Source: Cardinalis cardinalis
Lineage: Eukaryota > Chordata > Aves > Passeriformes > Cardinalidae
Direction of reading: 5' to 3'
Assembly (NCBI GenBank): GCA_014549065.1
Contig: JACDOX010000302.1
Location: 323,080-387,079 of the forward strand
Length of the DNA stretch: 64,000 nucleotides
Shown here: piece after piece, positions 22,995-34,107 of the stretch
How positions within the stretch are numbered: the stretch's first letter is position 1
Layout: every line of letters begins with the position of its first letter
Translations under genes and position numbers: made by a program
Notes under the pieces: generated by a model
Told to the model about the DNA's origin: nothing
What the model saw: only the letters and a program-made list of their open reading frames with translations
Database searches by the model: none

Positions 22995-23092
22995 GATCCA
23001 GCCCGTGCGCTCGGAGCCCGTCAGCATGCCGGGGTCCCCGCGGCCCGCCGCCGACCGCCGCGGCGTCTCCACGGTCATCGATGCTACTTCAG
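22995..23092 (+). CDS. BCAS3: BCAS3 exon f (98 bp), last exon in the window
   Basis: G completes the Arg codon. The frame reads IQPVRSEPVSMPGSPRPAAD followed by RRGVSTVIDATS and ends on a single G of a Gly codon. The acceptor is gctccccag|GATCC and the donor is TTCAG|gtagga. The family has Asp where this bird has Glu in VRSxPVSMPG, and AASG where this bird has ATSG. The exon is very rich in CpG (gcggcccgccgccgaccgcc) compared with the introns, as is common for bird exons next to GC-rich repeats. The next exon should begin GTFDRSVTLLE and encode the Ser-rich C-terminus; it is not in the remaining 41 kb that I could read. Confidence 0.94.
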
Positions 23093-26000
23093 GTAGGAAC
23101 ACCCTCATTTTCTGCTCCATGCCATCAACCTGCTCTTTGGTTTGGGCTGGTAATATGTGTACTAATTGTTGCCATCAAAGTTGTCCTGGTTTTCTGCACC
23201 GCAGGGTAAGTGCTGTCTCATACNAATACTCAGTCCTGCCATAATGATGATTTTTATTTCCCCCTCCTCTTACCACTCAAATGTGAAGTCACAGAATTGT
23301 GGTAAGGTCTGGACACATATTTATGTAAAGTTTAACATGAGCTATAGAATGCTAAAAANTGCCTAAACTAAAAAGCAGAACATTTACAAATACTAACACT
23401 GAAATGCTTTTATTAATGAATGCCTAAAGCATAGAATATTACAGTTCCATCTCGTTTATAAAGTAGCTTTCATTGAAATGTAATCATAAATGTAATTGAT
23501 TTCTGTGAGCAGTTGGGACAACAGGAGAGTTTATCTATGTTTGTGTAATAGGCACATTTTCACTGCTCTGCTCTGAAAAGAGTGTGTAGATTTAATACCA
23601 CAGTGGTTGTGTTAATATCAACAGAGTAATAGATGTGCTATAAAGTTCTCTTTTCCCCTCAGTGCTGGGGAATAGCCTGTCTAAAGAAACAAGGGCAGCA
23701 GCAGAGCTTTATGTTCCACTGCAGCTGTGCAGTGTCTGAGGGTCCACACAGCAGGATTTTGTCAAATAAAATCTCTCACAAGTAGAATTATTAAACACAC
23801 AGCATTAGTCAAATAGTCAAGTCGGAGAGGATTTTAATCTTCAGTGATTTGAAAATCCCTGGAGACTCCTGATTGGATTGAGGTTAAACTGTAAAAAGAG
23901 ACTGTAACACATTCAGAAAGGGGTTTCTGAAGGTTGGTTTAAAGAGAGTTAAAATAAAAGCTCCTGTTTCAGACTCTGTTTGCTGTTTGATATAAATGCT
24001 GAGTCCAAGATACTTCATTGTTTGCCAAATGAATTTATTTGGGTATTACAGGATATTTCATATATGTGTTTATAACAGAGTTCAATAGTAACCACATTTA
24101 CTTTGGATATTGAGAATTGTCCTTATAAATTCCATTTCAAATATTTAAAAGTTGTTAAATTAATTCCTGTTGGGCTTAGACAAACATCTGGTGTTGNTTA
24201 TTGAAGGGGAATTTTGTTTGTTTTACTACATGGCAAAGTAATTTTGAAAATAATTGTTTGATACAGAAGAAAACATTAATGCATCAGCTATGATTTTTTT
24301 TTTGCCTAGTTCATCTATGCTTATTGCTCCTAAAAGGTTCCAAGTTGGAATCACAGGAGAGCTTCAGGCTGTATTTGTGACACTTGAGATTCAGAGTGAT
24401 TAATGGCAGAGCTGTGCCTCACAATCAGCTGATAGAGAGAGAGATATCAGCATTATCAGGGTGGGGATTTCCCCTCCTGTGTAGGAGCAGTGCCTTCACC
24501 TGTAACAGGGATGTGCAGTAATTCTGAAATGTGATCATTCTGTAACTGCAGCACCTCCTAAAGCTGTGCTACTCCATCCACAGCAAAACAATGGACACAC
24601 AGGGCTGTGCCTCTTCCATGCTGAACGACTTCTCCTCAGGTGTGGATGGGGCTTTGAAATGAACTGACTCATGTGAATGTGATGAAGCCTCCTTTGTAAT
24701 GCCTTTAACATGTGTGTCTGTATTAAAATTGCCAAAATCCATTGTATACATTGTTAGGACACTGAAAATATATTTACTGTACAGCAGTGACTCAGTTTGG
24801 TTATAACACTTCATAAGTTTCTTGTAAACAATACATGGCCTTTGTCAGGGACATGCTGATGGCAGAATTTTATTTACTTCATCCAGACAGGTTGGGTTGG
24901 AATTGATTTTTGATTCAGGGATTTTAGCATCTCCTTGCAGCTTTTGTATTGCCTGATCCTCACTCTTTCCCNTGCAGAGCTTAGGGGTTCAGAGTCTACA
25001 TTGTGTGATGGTTTAGGGGTGTGAATTGTTACAGAGTAAAGGAGACACAAGGAAAATATATACACTGGGTTTGAGGTTTAGAACTGTACTTGTAACAGGG
25101 CCCAGCAAAGGAATGAAGAGTATTTAATGCTTNTTTTCTTCTCCTCCCACCCCTGAGTTGTGCAGAAAACTCCATTAATCTCAGCTGTGGATGGGAAGGG
25201 TTTNGTTTTAACACCACTCATGTACAGCATTGACTTTTTGTGTTCCAGTCCACCACTTTGAGTATTCTCATTTCCTGCTCTTCCCACGTTGCTGATGTTC
25301 TTTATGGAAAAGACATTTTTAGGTTTGAAGGATTTTTAAGTAGGTCATAAATTTCTCCTCCCTGAGCTGAACCAGGAAGTGATTGTTGAGCTCTGGCCCT
25401 GCACTGGGGCCTGTTGCACTTTATGAAGATTTTATCTGGAGCTTTGATTGCCTGTTGCTTGGAGATGCAACCGTGTGGCGCCTCTGCTTATCTGACTCAT
25501 CACTTCTCCTTCCTATCAAAAGACTCCAAGTACATGTTTATCATCTCCATTATCCTTCTGCCATCCCCAATAGCTTCCTTCCCTCTCCCCCTTTGGTGAC
25601 AATTCTGTTGTTGCATTTATTAAGCAGTTTGTGTGGGTTTTTTTTTTTTAAGCATGGTTTTTTCCTCATGTGTCTGTAAAACTGTGGTGTGCTNAGGACA
25701 ATCTCATAGGATCACTTGGAAAAGTCTTCATTTAAAAAGTGCAAAACTCTAATGCAGTTGTCAATAATGAAAATTTACAGTGGCAGTCTCAAGGTGGGTG
25801 GCTAAATCTGTAAAGGTTACTTGGATATATTTTTAAAATGTATGTTACAATTTGGTTCTCTCAACTCAAAATTCTCCCAAGACTCTTCTCTGGTTTATTT
25901 TTTTCAAGAAAAGTTTGCAAAAATTCAGTCACCTAAAGCAACTGGACANTTGTCCCTCAGTGCACATATTTGAGTCATATGCATCACAGAGAATATCCCC

Positions 26001-29000
26001 TGAAGGATGAGATGCACTGTAATTCCAGATGCTGCTCCAGATTGGCAGTTGGAAATGTTAAAGGGGGACAANAGTGAGTTTAAATCTCTGTAAAGCAGGA
26101 GGCTTTTGGTGATATTGCAGCAGCAGAACCACTGCACAGGCAGGAGCTGCTCACTGTGTGCAGCAGCAGAGGGTGTCTGTCTGTCTGTCCCTCCTCCCCA
26201 GAGGTGTGCTCAGGCTCTGGGCTTGGCTTTGGGTTAAGCCTTAGTGGGTCAGGTTCTATTTAGGAGCCCAGAAATGAAAAATAAACCTTAAAGAGTCCTC
26301 CTGTGTGCAGGTGATGCTGCAGCTGAAGGTCAGATCTTTACACACCCACCCCAACCANAAACCTCTCTGAATTTTCATTCTGTGACCTGTGGAGGAGTGA
26401 CATACATCATATGTGTCACCTATCTGAAAAACCAAACCTGGTGGGGCTCTCTGAATAGTGAGTGATGCAGAAATTAGGGGTGTGGGCAGGTTAGGATATC
26501 TGTACAGTAAATTCTGAGCTCCCAGAGCTGGAAGAGCTCCAGGGAAAGGATTTTGCAGCAGTTGCTGGTCAGGGAGTTTGCCCACACAGCTGCACTGAGC
26601 GTTTGCCTTCAGCTGCACCCAGGTGGGGGCTCAGGTGCTCAGGTGTGCTCAGTGACTCAGTCCTGCTCATTTAAGAGAAGTGGCTGCATCTGTGTGTCTG
26701 TCTATGGAAGGCCTTGTTTGTTCCCTCACACAAAGAGCTTTTGGACACTTACCCATCAGCCAAGTAATGATTTGGTTGCATTGCTAGTGGAGGATGAGAG
26801 CNTTGACAGAGGAATTGTCTAATCTCTTTTTTGCATCAGCCTCTTCCTTTCCTGCTGGGAGGAGGTCACAGAATAGAATCATAAATCTATTTCTTTCTTG
26901 CCTAGAATAAATGCAGAAATTGAGTGGGAAGGATTTCAGTGAATGGCATTATTTAATGAATAAAATTAATTTGTAGAAGGAAAAGATCCTGAGGATTCTT
27001 TTCCTCATTAATTGTGTGTGGGGTGGGGGGATCTTGATGTTCCCCACTGAAACCTGGTGAGTGCTGTGCTGCAGGGGGATGCACACATCATTTTTTAATG
27101 AAGATTGTTTATTACTGTTGTATGAAACTCTGACAATACTAAGCTCTCTTCTGGTTACTTCAATCAATGCCCACTTAAAATCAGCTTGTAATTTAGTACT
27201 TCCCTCTCTTTTGTGTGTGACTGGCTGGTCATGGACAGAGAGTTCTGCCTGCACAGGGTTTAATGAACNGAAGAATTGACCGGGGCTTTGTGGGGGGAGG
27301 GAATTGTCCTTTTATTGTTCATCACCACACCTGTGAGGCACAGACCACGGGACAAATTTTCACTGTCCAGCAATGCTCTCACTTGGAGTTTAATAAACAC
27401 TTCTGCTGTCGCGCCTCAAACCATCTGAGCTCCTTTCTGTTGTATGCACAATCAAATATTTATTCCCGAACGCTGTAGAGCACAAAGTGCTGCCTGGGAG
27501 CGGTGCAGCTCAGTTATTCAGGTAGTAAAGATGTGTGAATGCAGCTGGCAGATGAAGTCACCACCNCTGTGAATTCCCAGGCTGTCCCTGCTGCCACAGG
27601 CAATGAATGCCAGGCTGAGCCAGCGCTGGGCTCCCCTCGCAGGAGCTCGGGTGTCAGGGCTGCGGAGCTCCCTGCATGAAATGGATCCGGGTGCAGTCCT
27701 TGACCTGAACCTGTAATTACCTGCCTGGGATAAAGGTGGTTTGTTGTGGCAGATAGAGATTGCACTCCGGGCTGCAGAGGATAATGCTGAGCTTTGAAGG
27801 CAAGGAAGGGCTTTGGCCCCTGGGCTGTTCTTCACAGTAATGGAGAGGTTTTAATAATGGGCANAGAACAAGCTGCTCTTAGGGGGCATCACCTGTTCAG
27901 GAGCACAGAAAAACCAACCCAGCACTGCTTGGTTTGCAGTTACTCATCCTGTCAGCCTGAATTTACATGAGTTTAAGTTGTGTTTCTTTCCTGGAATAAC
28001 TTCTGTGCTGATCCTGTTAATGTATCTATTTAAAATGCTTATTATGTTACCTATTTGCATAACATTTTGTGCATTATTCCCTGACAAGTGACAGCACGTG
28101 GGATATCCAGGTATCTTTCTTTCCTCACATGTGCTCCTGCTCTCTCCATCCAGCTCATCTGCCTTGCTGAGTGTGTGTGTGCACGAGCTGCATAATGCAA
28201 AATTTGGTACTTAGAATGTTTTCAACTTGATTTATTTCATCTAATTTGAGAAAATGTTATCTGATGGTTTTTGAAGAGAGCCTTAAGACAGAACTGACTC
28301 CACCAGGCTCCAAGATGCCAGTGCAGTGTTCATGATTCCATCTGCAAACAGCTATGCCCTATAGACTGGGGAGATGTGAGGAGAAATTGAAATGACCTGA
28401 CACTACTGATGGGCCACTTGCTGCTGGATCACTGCCTGGACTGGGAAAAGACTCAGCTGCAGGGATCCATGGAGCAGCATTAATGTCTTCAATCACTGGT
28501 GGGTGTTTTCTGGAGGCAGGAGAAGTACACTGGAGAGGACAGGCATGGGAGCAGTGAGTGAAAGGCAGCAGAATCATTAGATGCTGATTTAATTTTCCAC
28601 CCTGTGCTGATTGTGGGTGGTTTAGTCAGTTCTGGAGGTGGCAGCTCACTCCCCACAGCACAGTGTGGTGATGTGGGGCAGCTTTGCCCTGCAAGGGACA
28701 GAGGAGACTCCTCATCCCAGTGTGCCTGTGGTACAGCTGAGCAGTCTGATGGTGATTGAAGCAGTTCATCTCTTCTGAGANGGTTGCATTTCAAACCAAG
28801 CCTGTATCAGCTTAAAAACCATTGCTGTGTGCATCTGATTTCAGTGGTGGGAGTGAAAATCAACACTCAGCAATTTCTAGGCCCTGCTGTGTTGGGTGGC
28901 ATTTGGCTTTAAGCAGTTGAGGTTCCTGGAGGTGCTGCTCTCCTTGTTCACCTGGCCCAGGTGATTTTTGGCCCAGCAGTTCCTGTGTTGGTGTCCCAGC

Positions 29001-30843
29001 TCCCTGAGGGAGCTGTGCCCTCCCCAGCATCCCCACATCCAGGGGAGTGGGGTTTTCCCTCCCCAGCAAGGTAAGTTGCAGCAGGGCCCCAGGGGCCCTG
29101 ATAATGGTCCCTGGCACGGTGCTGCTGCTCCAGACAGTTGTTCCTGTGTCACACAACCTGCCTGACGTGTGTTCAGGGCTCCATTAGTGCAGCCCCTGCA
29201 GTGTCTCACTGCTCAAGTGTGANCCTCCACCTTCCAGTTGGGGAAGGCACCTTCAGTTCACATCAGCTGAAAAATTGCACTGGGCTAGAGCATGGTGTGA
29301 GCACAGAAATGCCATGGGTTTATTTAGGGGGAAAAATAATCTTGTTATCCTGGGTGTTTTGTGCTAGGTAACAAAAACTGATTCTTAATACCAGATTCTG
29401 ATGTGCCCNTTAATTATCTTTGATTAGCAGCTGTTAATGCTGTGTGTAGGTAGCTTTAAAGCTCTGAAGAAGTGGGAAGTGTTGATTCTAATCATATCTG
29501 ACACCACAATCTTCTGTGGAGCAACACATGAGCTGAGATTCCCGATGGGCTCCTGTAGGATACAATATTTATTATAGCTGGAGATCTAAGAGCTCCCAGC
29601 TACTGTTAAACTTACAAGAGATCCAGAAACCTCAGTGTCTGTACTTGTGTTCTGAGAGGTTGCACAGAAATAACACACCACTGGTATTTGCAGGCAGCGT
29701 GTGCATTGACATTTCTGCTCCTTTCCTCCACTGCTTAAAGGAAGCATTTTGCAAATCTTTATATTTTTATAAGCTTGTAACATATTCTAAGCTCATCTAT
29801 TAATCTAGACTGCTTGAAATGGCATTAAAATAGGTGGGCAAATTAAAAGAGTATTTGAATTTTGGAGGGAGTATTGTTTCAGGGAAAGGTTTATTTGTAA
29901 TCAGTTTATAATAGAGACATTTTTATTTAGTGATTTCATTAATTAGGCTTTATCTTTCAAAGTATTTGCTCACCATTTCCCATGTTTGCTTTGAAAACAT
30001 CTAAATAGGCCTCATTATTTCTTGTTGCCACTTTGGCCTGCAGTCTCTGTTAGATGTTAATGGTTTCAGCCATCAGGATCCTGGTTCTGATCCTCTTGGG
30101 ATCCTCCAGCTTGTCCTGCCCTCTTTTCAGGAGGTGTTCCAGAACACCAGCCCTTGTCCTCAGGGCTCTGCAGACCCTTCCTTTTGTCTCTCAGCTTCCT
30201 CCTGCTGTAATTTTCAATGTAATATCAGCATAAGCACTTATTTTCACCACTGTTAATCCAAAAGGAGCAGGTTTTAGCAGTTGTCCATTAGAGTGTGATA
30301 AGGATGAGTGAGCAGAAGTGTGGATTTGGGGATATGACACATAAAACTGAGCTATTTGACATGATAAATTAGCCAGGCATTTCATCTACTCCAAGGTGCA
30401 CTTTAATACCTTGAGGGTGATCCAATCACAGCCTCCTCACCCTGGCTACTCACTGGAGTAAAGATGTTCTCTGCTGGGAGTAAATATTTATATTTAAGTT
30501 GAAATACAGCCTGTTGGTGCTCACTTGTGTATATATTTTATTGCCTTGGTGACGTCAGGGGTAAAGAAACAGATGGAAAATATTTTGTTTTCCTTAATTA
30601 TCCCCCACTGTGGGATAGCCATTGGCTTGGAGCTGTGGCTCCTCCCCTGCCTTGGACTCCATCCCTGGCATCCCCCCAGCCAGATTTTAATAGTTCTTTA
30701 TCTGCTGCTTGCATTGCTTTTAACTTTCACTTTTTATTACAGCCCAGGCTAAATTGGGTGCTGGTTACTGCTCCAGCTCGGGCTGGAGGGCTCTGAAAAG
30801 CCAAAGCTGGTGCCAGCAAGTGGCTGCTGCAGAGAGCAGGGAA
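23093..30843 (+). other. BCAS3: BCAS3 last intron in window, first part (no genes seen)
   Basis: Starts with donor gtagga. AT-rich intronic DNA with isolated n bases. A short tgtc repeat lies at 26174-26189, and G-rich runs lie near 27012 and 27290. No exon, RNA gene or named transposon was recognised. Confidence 0.8.
26174..26189. repeat. (TGTC)n microsatellite
   Basis: Four tandem tgtc units, tgtctgtctgtctgtc. Short and intronic. Confidence 0.75.
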
Positions 30844-31091
30844 AGGAGCCCCTGGTTGTCACCATCCTCCTCCTCAGCTGCTCTGGGTGCAAGGAGAGTC
30901 CTGGAGGTGCCAGCCTCCAGCTCTGGGGCTTTTATTCCTGCTTGGAGCAGCCCTCCTTCCAAAGGGAACGTGGAGCCTCTGAGTCTCTTCTCTCATGTGG
31001 AGCCCAGCTCCCCCCGAGTTAAACCTGGTGCTGCTCCCCTTGTGGAGGTGAGAACAAGCAGGGCACACTCAGCAAGGACAGAAAACAGGTT
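30844..31091 (+). repeat. inverted duplication, left copy (about 245 bp)
   Basis: From aggagcccctggttgtcacc through cttttattcctgcttgg to gcaaggacagaaaacagg. It matches the reverse complement of 31914-32153 over almost its whole length; by eye the identity is above 90 percent, apart from a 10-base insertion near 32027-32037 and a diverged segment opposite 30984-31018. No coding potential and no family recognised. Confidence 0.85.
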
Positions 31092-31875
31092 TGGGGTTAT
31101 TGGCATCATTGTCCTGGGATCTCTGCAGGTGAGAGGTGCTCCCTGAGCCTTGGTGACCCGAGGCTCTGCTCNATGCAGGCCTGGAAAATGGAGCAGGGGA
31201 AAAGCAAAAGGTGCTGATATGAACAACATATGGTTTCTGCTGGAGTTTGGCCACAGATTTAAGGCCTCAGAGTGGATTCCTGGGGCCTTGGTATCCTATC
31301 CCAAAACCAGCACACAAGCCTTTCCAAACACATTTTATAAGCTCTGTGATTGTAATAGTGCTATCAAAAATCCCATGTCCCCAGGTCAGCTGGGGTGCAG
31401 AGCATCCTCTCCTGAGATCCCAGGCTTGCCCAGCCTTTCCTCCCTGGCATTTCCCTGCAGCAGCAGCAGCAGGGCAGCCCTTTGTGCCTGGTGTGGAGCA
31501 GCCTGGGGCTCTGCACAGCTGCTTTCCCTGGAGCTCCCTCACATCTGCTCAGAGCAGGGCTCCCTGCCTGGCCCTGTGGCACAGCCCACCTGGGCTGCAG
31601 CAGAGCTGCTGCCTCTGTGAGGCTCTGGCACAGCTTGGAGGAGTGGGAGCTGCCTCTGCCATCCCCTTTTGTGCTGCCTTTCCTTGGTGCTATTGGTGTG
31701 AGAAATGACATGTTTGTAGCATCTTTCAATTTTGGGACACTGCAAAGAATCCTGACTATTCATTCCAGGAAAAGTGCTACCTACTTAATCTTACTTTGAT
31801 GCAAAAAAGCAGAAAGCACTGTTGCAGTAAGAATCTTGCTAGCTCCTTGCAGCTCCCATGAATTGGGATTTTCAC

Positions 31876-31913
31876 GTGGAGGTGAGAACAAGCAGGGCAN
31901 ACAGAAAACAGGG
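31876..31913 (+). repeat. short third copy of the duplicated unit, direct orientation
   Basis: gtggaggtgagaacaagcag followed by ggca, an n, then acagaaaacagggtt. It repeats 31041-31091 of the left copy but lacks the cactcagcaagg segment, at the point where the n stands. It abuts the inverted copy and forms a foldback with it: 31876-31899 pairs perfectly with 31933-31956 over 24 bases. Confidence 0.8.
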
Positions 31914-32153
31914 TTTCTGTCCTTGCTGAGTGTGCCCTGCTTGTTCTCACCTCCACAAGGGGAGCAGCACCAGGTTTAACTGTGGGGGATTCACGTGCTC
32001 CCTCAGAGGCTCCATGTTCCCTTTGGAAGGAGGACATCCCAGGAGGGCTGTCCAAGCAGGAATAAAAGCCCCAGAGCTGGAGGNGGGCACCTCCAGGACT
32101 CTCCTTGCACCCAGAGCAGCTGAGGAGGAGGATGGTGACAACCANGGGCTCCT
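31914..32153 (-). repeat. inverted duplication, right copy (about 240 bp)
   Basis: Reverse-complement partner of 30844-31091. It starts tttctgtccttgctgagtg and runs to accangggctcct. The two long arms are separated by about 820 bases. The copy carries four n bases within 60 bases near 32084-32154, which suggests poor assembly here. Confidence 0.85.
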
Positions 32154-33340
32154 NTCACCCCTCTNTTCCCAGTGCTTCCATTCCCTGCCTCTATAATTTA
32201 CACCAGCAATGCTGAGCAAACCACTGAGTACTCTACTTTTTGCCTNTCATTTAAAATATATTTTAAAAATAAGGATGATTTTACTTGTGATTGAATGTAA
32301 GATGTGGGAAATGGCCACAGATCATCTGCAGAGTTTTGTGTTGCTGGTGGATTTTTAACAAGCAGAAAGTTGCTATGAAAGAATTTGGAGAAGCAAAAAG
32401 TGCTCTGGTAGTCTTTTGGTTTTGGTGTTTGTATTTCAACTCTAGGGAAAAAACCCAAATAAAAGCAAACCAACACTCAGTATACAGAGAAATGCTTGCA
32501 GGGAGCTGCATCTTAGCACTGAAGTTAGATAAAAAATTCACTGTATTGTAAGTGAACCATTTCCCCCTTGATTTGTGTCCAAAATATGAGGAAAAATCTT
32601 GCAGCTGCATTCTGCATTTTACAAAAGAACATATGCATGCATTTAAATCATTTACATTTCATCTTTGCTTTCTCTTATTTTTAACCCATATTATGGTGAG
32701 TGACAGCGTGTTTGGAAAACTGAGGTTGAAAGCAAAGTTTAAACTTTGATGCCCAGTAAGCTGAACTGCCAGCAGTGCTTCACTATTTCATGATTTAATT
32801 TCAAAGTTTGGCTCATGCTTTTTTCTTTCTCTCCAATGAAACATGCTTGAAACTTTGTGAATCTGCCTGACCAAAAAAAAAATTAAATTCTACTGCAGTT
32901 GGTTTGTGCTGGTCCCACAGATCCTGCAGAGGAAGATCCTGGGAGGATGCACAGCTTAAAGGTGATCAGGGCTCAGTGAGATTAATTGGTGATCATTGGG
33001 TGGTATAAAATATTCTCCATGCTCTAAAATGGTTTTTGCTGGGGGCTGAGGAGGGGAAGGTGGAGGGGCACCAGCTCTGTCTGATGTGGCCCTTTCCAGC
33101 CCTGCCCTGTTAAACTCAGAGCTGCTCCACTTCTGCAGCAGGAGCTGACAAGGAGCTTGGACTGGGGGTGGGATGGTTTGTTCAGTGCCATCAGCAGGCA
33201 GCACTCCCCCACTGCTGTGCATGAACAAATAAAATCCAGCTTTATTGGCCCACTTCTGGCCTTTTAATAACCCTTCAGTGAGGGATTGTGCAAGGCGTGA
33301 AGGGAGAGCGCCCGCTCGGGTCACGGCTCGGGGGGGACAC
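32154..33340 (+). other. BCAS3: BCAS3 intron, part 2 (to second gap)
   Basis: Mostly AT-rich intronic sequence, turning strongly GC- and CpG-rich in the last 60 bases before the gap. Poly(A) signals on both strands lie at 33228-33246. No supported coding region. Confidence 0.7.
33228..33246. terminator. back-to-back poly(A) signals on both strands
   Basis: AATAAA at 33228-33233 on the + strand and TTTATT (AATAAA on the - strand) at 33241-33246 face each other in aataaaatccagctttatt. On the - strand a GT-rich stretch follows, as in a real 3' end, and GC-rich sequence precedes it at the gap edge. This may be the 3' end of a nested minus-strand transcript. Two chance hexamers are the alternative. 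Confidence 0.25.
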
Positions 33341-34107
33341 NNNNNNNNNNNNNNNNNNNNNNNNNNNNNNNNNNNNNNNNNNNNNNNNNNNNNNNNNNNN
33401 NNNNNNNNNNNNNNNNNNNNNNNNNNNNNNNNNNNNNNNNNNNNNNNNNNNNNNNNNNNNNNNNNNNNNNNNNNNNNNNNNNNNNNNNNNNNNNNNNNNN
33501 NNNNNNNNNNNNNNNNNNNNNNNNNNNNNNNNNNNNNNNNNNNNNNNNNNNNNNNNNNNNNNNNNNNNNNNNNNNNNNNNNNNNNNNNNNNNNNNNNNNN
33601 NNNNNNNNNNNNNNNNNNNNNNNNNNNNNNNNNNNNNNNNNNNNNNNNNNNNNNNNNNNNNNNNNNNNNNNNNNNNNNNNNNNNNNNNNNNNNNNNNNNN
33701 NNNNNNNNNNNNNNNNNNNNNNNNNNNNNNNNNNNNNNNNNNNNNNNNNNNNNNNNNNNNNNNNNNNNNNNNNNNNNNNNNNNNNNNNNNNNNNNNNNNN
33801 NNNNNNNNNNNNNNNNNNNNNNNNNNNNNNNNNNNNNNNNNNNNNNNNNNNNNNNNNNNNNNNNNNNNNNNNNNNNNNNNNNNNNNNNNNNNNNNNNNNN
33901 NNNNNNNNNNNNNNNNNNNNNNNNNNNNNNNNNNNNNNNNNNNNNNNNNNNNNNNNNNNNNNNNNNNNNNNNNNNNNNNNNNNNNNNNNNNNNNNNNNNN
34001 NNNNNNNNNNNNNNNNNNNNNNNNNNNNNNNNNNNNNNNNNNNNNNNNNNNNNNNNNNNNNNNNNNNNNNNNNNNNNNNNNNNNNNNNNNNNNNNNNNNN
34101 NNNNNNN
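33341..34107. other. assembly gap (767 n)
   Basis: A run of n flanked on the left by CpG-rich sequence (gagcgcccgctcgggtcacg). Open frames of 300-430 codons that cross it are artefacts of undefined codons. Confidence 0.98.

Noticed and set aside
22239..23209. Open frames of 154-296 codons crossing the first gap
   Set aside because: Most of their length is undefined codons from the n run. The real content is repeat plus part of BCAS3 exon f in other frames.
26862..26890. Possible CR1 octamer tail (cacagaatagaatcataaat)
   Set aside because: It is not followed by the ttggaagggacc-type CR1 body, so there is too little to call.
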